From: Albula goreensis | Taxonomy: Eukaryota > Chordata > Actinopteri > Albuliformes > Albulidae | Assembly: GCA_022829145.1 (NCBI GenBank) | Contig: CM040742.1 | Location: 17,797,631-17,861,630 of the forward strand | Length of the DNA stretch: 64,000 nt | Direction of reading: 5' to 3' | Shown here: one piece after another, positions 1 through 12,269 of the stretch | How the letters are laid out: every line of letters starts with the position of its first letter | Position numbering within the stretch: the first letter of the stretch is position 1 | Made by a program: the position numbers and the translations under genes | The notes under the pieces: generated by a model | What the model saw: the letters and a program-made list of their open reading frames with translations, nothing else | The model's database searches: none | Told to the model about the DNA's origin: nothing

Positions 1-1598
1 CTTTAATGATTTAAGTGGCAAACCACCACCCACATGTAAAATTCTGGGACTAGACCTGAAATCCATTTGGTAGTGTTCATTAGTAAAATAGGGGACATCC
101 TCCCATGTTTCCATATGTTTGAATATGCTCACTGTATTTCAGCAAAGAGTTCACAGGTCCACATGACCGAATAAAGCCTCACTATGTGAAAGCTGACTGT
201 CAGATAGTTTACAGTTCCAGGGAGAGTTTCAATATTTAAAACCTAGATCTCAAACAGAGCCTCTGGCACTTTTAGGATTTATTAAGTACAACATCATTTT
301 TCCTCCAGCTTTTATTGATTTCGTAATCCTGTAACAAGGTTTCATTTGTTCAAACAGCTTGGGGAAACAGGGCACTTTGTTGACAAATTATCTGTCATCT
401 TTATTAGTGTGGAGGAGCACAGTAGAATCTATTTGCATTGACTCTCTTCCCATTGGGAAGTGTTCCATATTCTATATTGTAACAAGTCATACAAACAAGC
501 CTAATTACCAAAACAATCTCCCCAAAGACAAGACAGAATATTGTACTCATGTTCCAGAGATACTCTTTCAAGTGCTGCATTTGGGAGAATTAAATTAGAA
601 GTGTTTTTTTTTTTTTTTTTAATTCTGTTTATTATAGTATCAAATGCATTACATAATCATCACAAGAATCTTGGTATTTAAAAAAAAATCACAAATATTC
701 CTCTTTGTCTTCTGTTTAAACATACAAAGTTTAGTACAATATTTGTAACTGTGAGCCAAGGGCGGGAATTCCAGGTTATAATTATTATTGAGTATCAATC
801 ATAGTTCATTATTGCTATTTTTTGTGGGTGGGTGTTGAATGTCAAAAACTAAATTGCTGCCTCCTTTGCTTTCATGTTCAAGTGGATGGCAGACTGCGTT
901 AAATAACAGGGCATGAAAAGGGCGTGGTGTAACCCTGCAGACACACTGGAGCTTTGGGGCGGATGTGCTCTGAAGTCTGAAGCAGCCACACCCCTCTTCA
1001 TCCCCATCACTCACACTGCAGCCATTTAGAGGTAATGAGCCAAGGCCTTTTTATGCTTCTAACTTTGCTGCCCGTACTGTTCACACAGAGGTTTGTGTTC
1101 TGAATGATGACTTCATTTCCACAAGCGTTTGCAGATAGAAATTTTCTGGGATGACACCAACCCAAAAAAGACCAATGAAATGCCTTCTCTATGTTCTTGG
1201 GTTACACTCCAGTCTAACAATGAATGACTTAAAATTTACAGCTGGTACTGAAAAAGCTGGATTATGTACATAAAGAATCACATTCTGGCTGTTAGCAGGA
1301 AAATTTTACCAAATACCCATGACAGATTTAACTACAGGAGTTTAGCCTAATGGATTAAGAATACATGAATATGTATTCTAAAATGAATAATTTATGTATT
1401 ATTCAGATGTATTCAGACAGACTAATGAATAAAGATGTAATTATCTCCTTGGAAAATGTCTTTTTTTCTTATTTGCAGGCATGTCTAGTTCAAGATCAAG
1501 ATCCACACAGTTGTGTCATTTATAATTTTTTAAAGATTGTCAATCTTTCTTTGAAAAGAAGAAACCTCAATTGCATGTACAACATTTCCCAAAACATT
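1..1598. other. AT-rich non-coding stretch, nothing recognised
   Basis: No convincing exon, RNA gene or transposon. There is a poly-T tract near 605-620. Short open frames on both strands are of chance length and have no recognisable domain. It could be intron or intergenic. Confidence 0.6.
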
Positions 1599-1790
1599 GG
1601 ATGAGATTCAGTCAAATACGCTTAGTCTCCTTAAGGGCATACAAAATTCAGTCAAGGCCGACTTCACAACTGACTTGAAATGAAATGGAAAAAAAATGAA
1701 ATAGAACGTATTCCAAATGACACATGTGCTTGTCTCTAAAAATAACATACTCAAAAGAAATAGCTATACTGTCAAATACACATCAATAAC
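1599..1790 (+). mobile_element. Family M inverted-repeat element, copy 1
   Basis: The left end reads GATTCAGTCAAATACGCTTA followed by a CTCCTTAAGGGCATA block, and the right part has a TAAAAATAACATACTCAAA block. Both blocks recur near 8.5, 27.2, 30.0, 55.0, 56.0 and 59.7 kb, in either orientation. Family features seen across copies are ends built on TTCAATCAAA..CACTTAGTCTCTTTAAGGGCATATG in inverted orientation, no coding capacity and 200-290 bp length. This fits a MITE-like non-autonomous DNA transposon. The family name is unknown to me and the limits are approximate. Confidence 0.5.
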
Positions 1791-3489
1791 CTAAATATTA
1801 AATAAAAGACAATACGCCAGAAAAAAAGCAGAGCTGTCAGACAGCTTTGTCACCCACTACATTATTTTTTGGTGTACCAATAAGCCTTAGGTTATTTGCT
1901 AGTATGCTTCACTTTTCAAGAATATGAGGGTTTGTAGGCTCCAGGACATTGTATCAGGTTTCCACAGCAAAATAAAAATTGTGTATTTTCATATTTCATA
2001 AGACACAAGCTACAGATAAAAAACATCAACATGAGATTAAATAATTCTGGTCCATAAAAACTCTGTTTTTCATGTCTTGTAATATTGAACTAAATGTGTA
2101 ATATTGAACACGCAGTAATATTGAACTAAATGTGTATGTCTGAATCACATTAGTACTGACAAATGCTTAAGTGTAAATTAAGTTACCTGCATCTGCACCA
2201 TTTTAGTTCCGGTTATTTTTGTACTGCACAAGGCAGTATTGTATCATTTGTGTTGTTTTGGGGAATAGTGTGAACAAGTCAAACTTGTAAAAACACAGAT
2301 GAATGAATGCCAGATTTGCAAGTCCATTCATCCTCTCCTCTGTTGTGACTTTAAGTCTTTCTGTAATGGAACAGGGTCTTTTTGGTCCTGAGTGTAGTAA
2401 CAAAACAAAGGACCAGGTTCAATCTATACAAGACTGCTGTTAGAATAAAAAGTACTTATGGCAAGGTCATGTGTGATGTAGCCTAATCTGCGGTAACATA
2501 CAGTGTGGTGACCAATGGCTGGGATATTAGAATTATACACAATACCTTCCAGCAAAATCAGTATTCCCACTCTGCCACTCTGCTACCTTTTGATGAGTAT
2601 GATAACATCCGTACAAGGTCAAGATAAAAAGATCCAGTCTTTTTGTAATTGATGAGGCAACAGATTATGTCGTTGCATACTGCTTTCATCAGTGAAGCAG
2701 TGTTAAGCTGCTGTTATAGCTTTTACACATCACCATGGGTGTACACGTACAAACAACTGGTTATCAGAGTCCATTTCGTCCATAAAATATTCATTTATAT
2801 TGCAGTACAAACAACCCCAGAAAATATGTAATGACATCTGAGACAACTCATCAGTATCATTCAGATTCTTTTGCTCCAGATGGAAGCCAGAAATTAAAAT
2901 ATTCTCAAATCAGACCAGCAGAGGGCAGGACTGTAATGAAGTTGACTCATAAAAATAGCAAAGAAAAATGACAAATGCAATAGCTGAATATCAGACCTGT
3001 GTTTAATGTACGTTTCAAAATTAATTTAATAATGAATTAACACTAAACAAGTAAGGAATTAAGAGTACAGTTTTGCACTCTAACTCTTTGCAACATGCCC
3101 TTCTCATAATATTTTCATTGAGTGTAAAATGTTTTCATTTTGATGCTGAACTTCCATACATAATTGAAAAGACCATTTAATGTATTAATGCACGATATGA
3201 TATGTCATAAAATATTCAATTGCAAAACTACTAAACACATTATGAATGAGACTATTAAATATGAAAACAAATGGGATCAAATCACTTGGGTTTTTTGTCA
3301 AAATGTTGCCCATAGGTGGTACTCTTGTGCAACAAAACACTTGGATCAGCTGCAGTCATCTGAACATGGCTGTCCAGAGAATGCACTCACAAGGGTCACC
3401 AATGAGCAACCTGATGGAACAAGAGAAGCTCCTCCCACTGTGTGGCAATGCCCTGACCTCCCATGACCCGAGTACCCGCTGTCTGGCTG
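1791..3489. other. Non-coding stretch with a short local duplication
   Basis: No gene recognised. The 20-mer AATATTGAACTAAATGTGTA occurs at 2081-2100 and again at 2117-2136, with a partial third unit between them, so this is a small local tandem duplication. The rest is unique AT-rich DNA. Confidence 0.5.
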
Positions 3490-3690
3490 TAACATTGCTT
3501 ATTCACTATGCGGATGCCTTTGATCCTACTTGCATATTTTTGCATAAAGTCTATTTATACAGAAGGGTATTTGCTGGAAGCAAGTCAGGACTCGGTGTAC
3601 CTCACTCAAGGGTAGGAGAGAAGGTGCTGTACCTGGGATTCAAACTAAAAATGTTCTGGTTGTCAGTGGAAGTCTAAACTACAGTAGTCT
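3490..3690 (-). mobile_element. tRNA-type SINE with L2-like 3' tail, decayed
   Basis: Read on the minus strand, this has a Pol III B-box-like GTTTGAATCCC (plus 3635-3645), then a CCCTTGAGTGAGGTAC block, then a TGTATAAATAG block, and ends in a degraded version of the fish L2 3' end (AGTAGGATCAAAGGCATCCG, plus 3511-3530). The same order occurs in abundant teleost tRNA-derived SINEs that use L2 reverse transcriptase through a shared tail. The A box and the 5' end are not clear, so the copy is probably truncated or eroded. It is followed on the plus strand by a CA tract. Confidence 0.6.
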
Positions 3691-3704
3691 GCACTGTTGG
3701 TGAC

Positions 3705-3725
3705 CCACACACACACACACACACA
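3705..3725. repeat. (CA)n microsatellite, short
   Basis: About ten CA units, next to the head side of the SINE relic. Confidence 0.9.
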
Positions 3726-4599
3726 TCACCCCATGGACAGAATTACAGGAACTGTGCTCAAGCAGGCTTATCAGATGCAGACTTTGATACTGCGTAATTA
3801 GCCCAGTGCTTTGTTAACACAGCATGAGGTGCTGGAATCTGGAGGTTTTGGTCTGTTCATCAGCACATCATTACTGAGCTCATGTTGTGAACTCTTAGAA
3901 TTGTTGTTGAAAACATAACACAGGTCAGACTCACATTTAATGACAAAGCTCTGTCTTGTTTGGGTATGCGCAGACAGGCGGAGATGAAGGCTGCGCTACA
4001 CAGGCTCTGCTGTGAGCCTTTGTGAGATGTAGGACTACTAATCCATAATTCATTTAATTCTCATTATGTTTTTTCAATTATAAATATTCACAGAATTCTT
4101 GGATGAAATTATGTAGCATTCCTGAATTCTTTGAACGAGATATGCAGAATTTCTTGAGAGGAATGCTGAGTTTAGGTTTTCAGCTGGGGGGACTGTCCAT
4201 ATCATATTTCATCCTCACCATTCTTCTAGTCAGTTGTGAGCCCATGGTCTGGCTGCTGACTGCTGGCAGCTAAGTTGATCTTCTCTTGATTTGTGTGAGG
4301 TTTTCCTGATAGACATGATGCCAGTCTAGTATGGGCCTTTTACTCTAACTGGTCTATATTAAAGCTGAGAGCCAAGCAAAGACAAAGTGTGCACTGTTTT
4401 AGAGTCTTATCACTACTTCTATGACATTTTACTACTTTGACAGTCACAGGAACAGAGTAATCGTAATGATGGGAGGTAACATAGTTTTCTAGTTTGGATG
4501 GCTGAGCTCTTGGATCCTGTAGAGCATGGTGGAGAATGAACACCTGGTGGTGCAATAGCGCAAATGGCAGTCTTTACATTCATGAGCCCATCCTTCATG

Positions 4600-5045
4600 C
4601 ATCTATTCCAGGTTTTTGAGTAATGTGAGATTAAAAGAGGCTGATTTTCTAGGTCCCTAATTGGATATTGAATGGCATTGTGGGTAGTGACTGACCCATG
4701 ACCTCCACTAATCTACAAAGACTTTTCCAGCATTTTGCCATGAGTTTTGCCCTGGTGGCTTCTTGGATGCTAAACAGAGAAAATGGGTACTATTTTACTA
4801 CTTAACATCTAAATACCACTACTGCAACATCTACTTTTACTACTCCAACTGCTATTCCACCAGAAACAGTGTTACTGTTGTCATATGTTGCTCTTATGCT
4901 TCAGGTTTTTGAAAGATTGTCAGATTATGAACAGCTGGTCGGCGCAGCCCTGATTGGATGTTGAATTATACTGTGCATGGAGGTTGACCCCAGTGCCCCA
5001 CTGATCTACCCAGCAATGACTTTGATTAGTTTGAGGAGTGCTATG
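4600..5045 (+). repeat. Diverged tandem duplication, period about 296 bp
   Basis: A block beginning CAGGTTTTTGAG near 4606 is followed about 296 bp later (4903 on) by a similar block beginning CAGGTTTTTGAAAG. They share in order: CAGATTA/GAGATTA, CCCT(A/G)ATTGGAT(A/G)TTGAAT, GTGACTGACCC / GTTGACCCC, and CCACT(A/G)ATCTAC. Similarity is by eye and moderate, so the event is old. No coding potential seen. Two fragments of one unrecognised dispersed repeat would look the same. Confidence 0.5.
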
Positions 5046-5059
5046 GGATGAATAGCAAA

Positions 5060-5560
5060 TGTGTATGTTTAAGGACAGAGACAGAATCATCTGCAAAGCA
5101 GGTTTAGTAACTGGGGAGAGAGAGAAAGAGAGTAGTCACTATGCATTTGTGTGTTTGTACAACACATAACATCCAATTTAAGCCAGTAGTTCTTAACTTT
5201 TAGAACAGAGGTATAGTATTGTGTTTCTTGCCATTATCAAAAATTGATCAGCATATTCCATGCTAGCATTCACTATGGCAATATACCATAAGGGCATCCA
5301 GACTGCCAGTGTACCAAGAATGACTGAAATGATGTGAGTGCATTTTATCGCTTTGGCAAGGGAGAGGGATATTCAATGTCCTAACTTTATGGTGACCGCC
5401 ATAATCAAAACATAGAGCTAATGCTTCATAAACTGTTGAAAACTTACTGCTGGATAACAGGTATGAAAAGTTCTGGTTTAAGACTAGTTGAGGAGAAAGA
5501 TGGAATGTAAGCTTACATCACCATCAAGTCCAAACTAAAATCAGAATTTGACCATTAGGG
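5060..5560. other. Non-coding stretch, nothing recognised
   Basis: Unique AT-rich DNA with a short purine stretch (GAGAGAGAAAGAGAG near 5117). No open frame of note. Confidence 0.5.
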
Positions 5561-6060
5561 ACCAGGGAACACAGCTCCTAGACAGTCGATTCAACCAAGA
5601 TAATATCGAGTATTTCCGGCACTTCACGGGGGTTTCAGTATTAAGAATGCAATTACTCTGGATTATCGTTTTTGACATGAATGTCATCTAGGGGAAATTG
5701 CACAGCCGATATTGCGTGACGGCCTGAAGTAACGGACTGACACGGGTATGTGTAGATCAGTTGTTTCTTAAAGAACAGCAACAACGCCCTATACAGTGTT
5801 GGGTAATCAGGTCCTTTGTGTTTTATTCTCGTGCATTTTTTTCGGCTCTATGGTTGAGTGGTCCTTCATTTTTTTACTGGGACTGAGAAAAGAGAGATGC
5901 TTTCTCCCTCATAAACACGCTCCCATCAGATGCGCGCTTTTGACTGGCGTGCGATGAGTAATTTTCTTTCGCTTGGAGCTGGCAAACCGCTGAATCTCTT
6001 CCCCGTCACTCTCCCAGGCACCTTGCCTTCTCTTGAAACCAGTCTCACGAAATGGCTTTA
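5560..6060. promoter_or_regulatory. CpG-richer segment, possible regulatory element
   Basis: CpG dinucleotides are clearly denser than in the flanks (for example TTGCGTGACGGCC, ATGCGCGCTTTTGACTGGCG, TTTCGCTTGGAGC). There is no long open frame. It could be an untranslated first exon or promoter, or a conserved element. No TATA box or initiator can be fixed. Confidence 0.25.
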
Positions 6061-6435
6061 AGAGCCTGCATGCATCTTGTTATGCTTGAACCTTGCTAAT
6101 GCTGGTGTGGCGGTGTAACTGTATGAGTGGGGAATAATGGACATTTGCTTGGAGCCGGATGTGAATGTCAGACGCTTCCCCCATTTTCCACGTCTCATTA
6201 TCTGTGTGTAATCATACAAACTGGGAGTCTTGACTGACTTGCTTATCATAAGATTAAGTTGAGAGGGCATACTGGAATTGGTTGACTTGTATTGAAATGT
6301 TTTACAGGCAAAAAAGTACTGACTGCATGATTATCTTCCCAAGTAATTTAAAAATATAGTGTCTCACTCTTCTCCCTTTTTCTGTCTTCTCTAGAAGTAA
6401 GATTGTTCCTAAACATGACAGGCACTTAATTTGAA

Positions 6436-6506
6436 CTTCACACACTTGCACAAACACACACACTCTATCACGCACGCACGCACACACACTCTCTTTCTCT
6501 CTTTCT

Positions 6507-6555
<49 letters not shown>

Positions 6556-6556
6556 G
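6436..6556. repeat. Compound (CA)n/(CGCA)n/(TC)n/(CA)n microsatellite
   Basis: Successive CA, CGCA, CTCTTT and a long TC run, closing with CA. Open frames over it are low-complexity artefacts. Confidence 0.95.
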
Positions 6557-6559
6557 AAA

Positions 6560-7430
6560 AGCTTCCTTCTTCAGTTCTCTAAGAGAATTTAGAAAATATA
6601 CTTTGTATTTTACTTTCCTTAACTTTCATAAGGTTTCAGTGATGTTGTGGTGATTGGGGAGGCCATGTTTGAAGTTTGTGTGTGTTGACTGGGTAGCAGG
6701 AGCTCTCTCTTAATTGGAAGTAGCTATAAACACATAAGCTTGGGGGTGGCTGGCATAGCTTGGTGCTGATTTAAGGTGATTGATGTATTTAATATTCTTG
6801 CTGTAAATGAAAAAAAAAAAAAAAAACAAGAAGCAAACAAGCATGGAGCAAGCAAAAACAGAAATTTTAATTTCATTGTGTTTACCTCCAGCCCCACAAA
6901 GGCCTGTGATTGGCTGATTTGGCAAGTTGAATTGTGTTCCCTGCTGGCAGGGGCAGAGGGCAATGAGCTTCCAAAAATAAAACAATTCAGTCTAAGATGA
7001 AAAATGACCTTGCTACTGTCAGTGCACTTTCACATGGCAGGGCAATAGGGCAGCATGGGGCAGGTGCTCAGAGAGCTGTGACCAACCTGATCTCCATCCC
7101 ACCCCACCGTCTGCTAATAGCAGCTCAGGTAATGTGGGGCAGTGGGTAAGGCAGGGAAGAATATGGCAACACTACTGTTATTGGTATTGACATAAAGCAC
7201 AACGCTTAATCTGAATTTGGTTTGGTAATAATTCAATGGTGAAAAGATGTTCACAGGTACACTTTAAGGTTTCTGCTGAGCAAACGAATAATAGGTGTGG
7301 AGCAGATAGTAACAGAGGCCCTTGGAGGACCTTGCTTCGTTGAGTTTAATTGGCCTGCCGCAGAACTCCAATAAAGGCCAATAAAAAAATGGAAACAAAT
7401 CACAGGAAGATAAGTTAAAATGCTCGTGGC
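6560..7430. other. Non-coding stretch with poly-A tract
   Basis: A 17-base A run at about 6810-6826. The part at 6860-7150 is less AT-rich, with repeated GGCAGGG/GGGGCAG words. No exon or transposon is recognised. Confidence 0.5.
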
Positions 7431-8030
7431 AATTGGAGGGGGGGGGGTCGGTGCTGGAAGGAAGCGGGAGGTTTCACCCCACCCCCCTCCTTCAGATTTC
7501 TGAGTCACAGACAGCGGTAGGGCCGGCTCTACGGGGGCTCTGCTCCTGCTGTTTGTGGCTTCAAAGGCGCAGACGTGCTGTAATTAAAGCAGCCCTCCCA
7601 GCCCCCCCCCCCACACACACACCCCCTCCTCCATCCCTTTATTTTTAACTCCGTTATCTCTCACCGCAGAGTGAATAATTGCTGTGACTGATGGGGCGAA
7701 CAGGGAATTGATTCGGAGACCCAATCTGTTTCATTATCTTGCTCCACTTCTGCGAGGCACAAGCTTTTTTTTTCTTTTTCACAGAGGCAACACCATTACT
7801 GGCTCCTATGTCACTCTGTTCAGGGGAGCCCCAAGAGGCCAGTGAAATATTTACTGGAAATCCCAACACCCACCACCGACCGTCCATCCCCCCCTGCTCT
7901 CCCCGCCACCCTCCCCCTCTCTCCTGCCCACATCCTACAAAGGATCCCTCTTTTACCTGGTGCCTGCTATGTTGTCAGGCCATTCACATTAGTTGTCAAG
8001 GACATTGAACCATTTGCAATGACAAACTCA
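7430..8030. promoter_or_regulatory. GC-richer repeat-free block, candidate conserved non-coding element
   Basis: Flanked by a G run (about 7438-7447) and a C run (about 7600-7612), this block has balanced composition, TAATTAAAG and GAATAATTG homeodomain-type words, and continues through a T tract into the CTGGAAATCCC region. It has no transposon hallmarks and no sustained reading frame. This is the texture of vertebrate developmental enhancers, but conservation cannot be judged from one sequence. Confidence 0.3.
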
Positions 8031-8463
8031 TATAGAAAAAAAGTGTACTGATTGTACCTACTTGAGGACTAATCACCGGATCATTGGACCATAATCCCCT
8101 GTGCTGATTCAGCACCCCCCACTTTTTCCCCACCCCTGTTGTGGCTTATCATTTTTATCATCTTTGTCATCGACCTCCATCAGCAGTGCTGTCATCGCTG
8201 CCGCCATTCTCATTGGAGTGCTCCTTTACCGTGAGTGTAATTGCTTCGTGGCTTGCCGCCATACAGAATGGGACCCTGAAAAGTTTTCTGAGGCTGTTTT
8301 GGCAGATGGCCAGAAGGATCCAGATTCTGTTGCATGGATGATGGCTTTTGTCTCTGGTGACCGCTGCTTATCGAGGTCCGCCGATCACAAGAATGTGTTT
8401 TCCATGCCAGCTTTCACAGGCAGTTTTGGAAGGGCAGTAGTATTTGGGAAAGCAAAACTCACT

Positions 8464-8660
8464 AGGCTAGATTCAATCAAAAGCACTTAAACTCTTCAAG
8501 GCTCTATGCAATTCAATCAAAACAGACTTTTACCTTTTTAAGGGCATAGGCCATCCTATTGTAAAATTAAAAGGACACTTACAAAATGGTTGCTGTTTCA
8601 CATCAAAAAATGAACATTCTCAAAATAAATCATACTGCAATGTAAAATCTATTCTGTCTG
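8464..8660 (+). mobile_element. Family M inverted-repeat element, copy 2
   Basis: Starts AGATTCAATCAAAAGCACTT and contains GCAATTCAATCAAAACAGAC plus AAGGGCATAGG, matching the left-end blocks of family M. The right end is eroded; a TTTGACTGAGTTTAAC block near 8806-8821 may be its remnant. Confidence 0.5.
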
Positions 8661-8829
8661 TTTTTACTTACCATTGGACAATCTCAACCTCCCAAAATCT
8701 GTTGGTACTCCAAAAATGGTGTCAGTGAGGACAAAAATGAGCACTTGTATTTGACTGTGAACCAAAGTTAAAGACAAATGGTGATTGAGTCCTGGTCAAA
8801 TGGTATTTGACTGAGTTTAACAGGTTTCA

Positions 8830-9590
8830 GGAGAATTGAATCAGCATCATGAAGACTGAATTGAATGGAAGCTGAAATAACACACTGCCAGCTGTAGTTT
8901 TGTTCCAAGTGTTTTTACTTTCGTTTGATTAAGCTGTTGTATTGAATACTATTCTATTCTATACTATTCATAGCTTGACAGTTAATTTCCAATGTCTGCT
9001 GTTTGAAACAAATATTGTGTAAGAATGTAATAATTGTTGGAAATATGTTCATAATTAATAAGTAACTGAAACAGCAGATTCAGCACAGTTTTTAAAATGT
9101 TTTAGAAACTCCCACATCAGGCATCAGTGTCATTCAGAACTTTGAAATGTTTATAACTTTGAGAATGATGATAGATGACACCTGTTTTAAGAGTCTGAAT
9201 CTGTTATTGCTTTATTATTTCAAATTGCCACTTACATTGCTACAGACCTTTTCTTAATAGAGTATTATTATTTTTTATCTACGCAACAGCTTAGTTTGTT
9301 GAACTGAACCAATAAACAAACAATTGGCCACTGGCATCTATTTGATAATGCTTATGATTTATAATTAGTTTTATTGAGCAATACATATTTTCTTTTCAAA
9401 ACTGTTTGAGCTGGGTACTTGATTTCCCACAATGTATTCTTAATTGGCATAATGTCAAGATATACTTCTAATTTTGGAAGAACTCAATAGTTTCTTATCC
9501 TATGGGCAATGATTTTGGTTTCATGCAAAAATGTGTATCAGTGCCAGTAAAGAACATAATATTGAAAACATAATTCTCTTGACTCTGAAG
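8830..9590. other. AT-rich non-coding stretch, nothing recognised
   Basis: Unique sequence, no domain-bearing frame and no repeat recognised. Confidence 0.5.
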
Positions 9591-9945
9591 CTGATATTGC
9601 TTCTATTATATTCGATGGAGCAGTCTCATGATGGAGTTGTTATTCTCGACCTCATGAAGATATTAACTGAGCTGTAATTATTCAGATTTAATTAGCATTG
9701 AAACTAATTTGTTTTATTGTGCACGACTTCAAATAAAAATAAACACACTGAAGGACTGTCTTTTCATTGTATCGTCTGTAAACACCAACCCTTCCAATGA
9801 CACTCCTCATTCATTAAGGAATAACACCTGTCAAATGCAGATAAGTATGAAATTACAAGCTCATTCAAATCTCAATAGGCTAATTAGGCACTCAGTTGCA
9901 ATGGAAGCCAGCAACAGAAAGAGTGTCCTTAGCTGAGTGGAGTCA
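9590..9945. promoter_or_regulatory. Candidate conserved non-coding element
   Basis: Repeat-free block with clustered homeodomain-type words: GTAATTATTC, TTTAATTAGC and GCTAATTAGGC, plus CTGTCAAATGCAG. No reading frame. Enhancer-like texture only; low confidence. Confidence 0.25.
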
Positions 9946-10121
9946 CAGCACTCAGATGTTATGATATTTTCTTCTCAGTAGAACGAGGAGATTCAGGAAA
10001 AATAATATCTGTGTGGAAGTGCAACAACAGTAACAATAAATACATGTACTAATAGTTAAAGTATTTAATTTGGATTTATTTACATGACCATATGAACACA
10101 ACTTACAAAAGCATGTTCCAT

Positions 10122-10170
<49 letters not shown>
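10122..10170. repeat. (TC)n(TA)n compound microsatellite
   Basis: About 11 TC units followed directly by about 13 TA units. A short (CA)n lies at 10251-10269 and a G run at about 10311-10318. Confidence 0.95.
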
Positions 10171-10174
<4 letters not shown>

Positions 10175-10329
10175 CTGTGAAATTCAAAATGCTTGCTTCT
10201 TAGCTTCTTGCACAGTAAACAAATGTGTATATTTGTAAAACACATACAGACACACACACACACACACACTTCATTGAAAGTGTCTGTTTTTTCTAAAAAT
10301 AAATGTAGTGGGGGGGGGCACCTAAGCCA

Positions 10330-12060
10330 CAGAATTCCCCCACCTTGAGCAGACCACAACCATCCACACATTCTCATCACCACAGAGATGAGACTTGCCT
10401 CTTCTTTACTTCTAGAAAGGACTCTGTTGTGCAGATCACAAACCATATCTCTCTGGCCCAAATCATCTCTGGCCTTCTACTCCTCTACATGGCCCATGAG
10501 AGCTTTGAAATGCTTGGCTGTTTCTGTTTCAGGAAGACTCTTAGCTTGAGGCACAGTGCATCACTTCGAACTATGAATTAATGTCTTACTGACTTAATAA
10601 TGAGAGAATGTTTGCAACACTAAAGGTTTTTTTTTCCATTTTATCACATTTTCATATGTTAATAGAACACATTTACATTTCTATAAATCGAGCTGCCTTG
10701 GTCACCGTGCATAGTGCATTATGAATGTATTTGTTAGGCTTCACTGTTAATATAGGTGTTTCATCACAAAAGTTTTTCATGCCTGCTTTATATTAATTAT
10801 TATGCATTCCAATTAAGCTTTGCTCTGTGGAGCCTTTTTTGAAGGGATAGTCAGCTGTTCTGAAATTTGTGTTTTGTGTTTGGCTCCAGAATGTGGCTAT
10901 GGGAATGGAGCATTTCTGGTTCTGAATTCAAACCCGCAGCTCCCGACCATTCAGATGGCAAACACCCCATGGTATGATTGGCTGAAACCCTGAGGACACC
11001 ACATTCTCAGTTAGATTTGCCATCACTGTGGCAACACCCTCTTGAATATACAGGTTTTTACATTTTCATTTTTTATATACTGGGATGGTTAAATAAGCCG
11101 TTAGCAGATAAAAAGCAGCAGAGGCAGTTAAACTTAATGCTTGAGTCTCCCCTTGGACAGCACACTGGTTCACTGAAAGGCTAATTACAGGTCTGGACCA
11201 TGTAGTGCATTGAGTGACATGGTTAAAGCTTTTGATAAGTGACTGTAAACACAAACCCAAAAGTGCTTCCATCTACTTAATTGCAAACTTGGTTGTCTGA
11301 GCATGCCTGCAGGTCTTGCTCTTGAATTCATATTGCACACAGCAGATAAAAAGGAAGGCACTCTCCCTGAAAGAGAAACACAGCACGCACCTAAACTTTC
11401 CCACACACCCCCTTCCTTCCCTCAGTGGAGCAGTCACAGTTTGGAGACATAAAGAATAATTTCTTTATTGATTGCAAAGGGGAGAACTTAACAGTTCTTA
11501 AGCATCTTTGACTTTCTCTGACAAAGTAATATGACTAAAATGAATAGCAGTATGCAGACTCCAGTCATTAGCTCTTCTGCACAAACTCCCTCTCAGTAGG
11601 CCATTATTAAGATGGTTCCCTCTTACCCAGAATCAGGCCATGGCATATTATAGAAACACTTTGGCATACATACAAGCCCATATAATTCACCTATTTTCTA
11701 GGATGTTTGGGTAATAAATGAGCCTTTTGGAATTTCCTATTCAGCCAAGTGTTATGCACCTGACCATAAAACTCCTGAAGTGCCACCATTCTCCTGCCCA
11801 CTTTGCTTCAGTGCTGAGCTGTGGAATGGTGAGGTTGAAGCTTATTTACACTTTTTAATGCTGCAAGACTGAGCAGCTTTCCACATTCTGATTCAATTTC
11901 ACTCTTCTGGGTTCATGCAGGATTGACATTTCTGTGAAATAATATCTCAATGATAAGAAAAACTTGCATTTGATTTCGACAACTCAGGAACAAGACTATT
12001 GGGTTTCAACTTTGACAATGAATGCAATTTAACATGGATGTGCATCAGTGCAGATGCTAA
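10330..12060. other. Non-coding stretch, nothing recognised
   Basis: Unique DNA. Small open frames (for example 10345-10581) lack domains and coding-like composition. A TTAATTATTATGCATTCC homeodomain/POU-like cluster occurs near 10793. Confidence 0.45.
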
Positions 12061-12069
12061 AAATTCACC

Positions 12070-12265
12070 GGCTGTTTTGTTTACACCAGGCAGAATTAAT
12101 TATCTTTAAATATTTACATTAATTATTTATCTATGCAAAGGAGGCTTTGGCTCACATCTTATGAGGATTCTGAAAAAGAATACATCTAATTAGGTACTCT
12201 GGCTGAAGTGTGTATCTGTTTCAGGAGAGACAGATTATCCTCAGCTGTTCGTTATTTTATAAGCT
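12070..12265. promoter_or_regulatory. Candidate conserved non-coding element
   Basis: Contains AGAATTAATTATC, ACATTAATTATTTATC and ATCTAATTAGG within about 110 bp, followed by a CAGCTG E-box near 12243. No frame and no repeat signature. Clustered TAATTA motifs suggest a homeodomain-responsive enhancer; this is inference. Confidence 0.3.
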
Positions 12266-12269
12266 TTAA

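Noticed and set aside
8101..8490. 129-codon plus-strand frame with a hydrophobic segment (SSAVIAAAILIGVLLY)
   Set aside because: One membrane-like stretch is not enough; the frame begins in C-rich simple sequence and ends inside a family M repeat.
9952..10461. 169-codon minus-strand open frame
   Set aside because: Built largely on the (TC)n(TA)n and (CA)n microsatellites, giving Tyr-Ile, Glu-Arg and Cys-Val runs.
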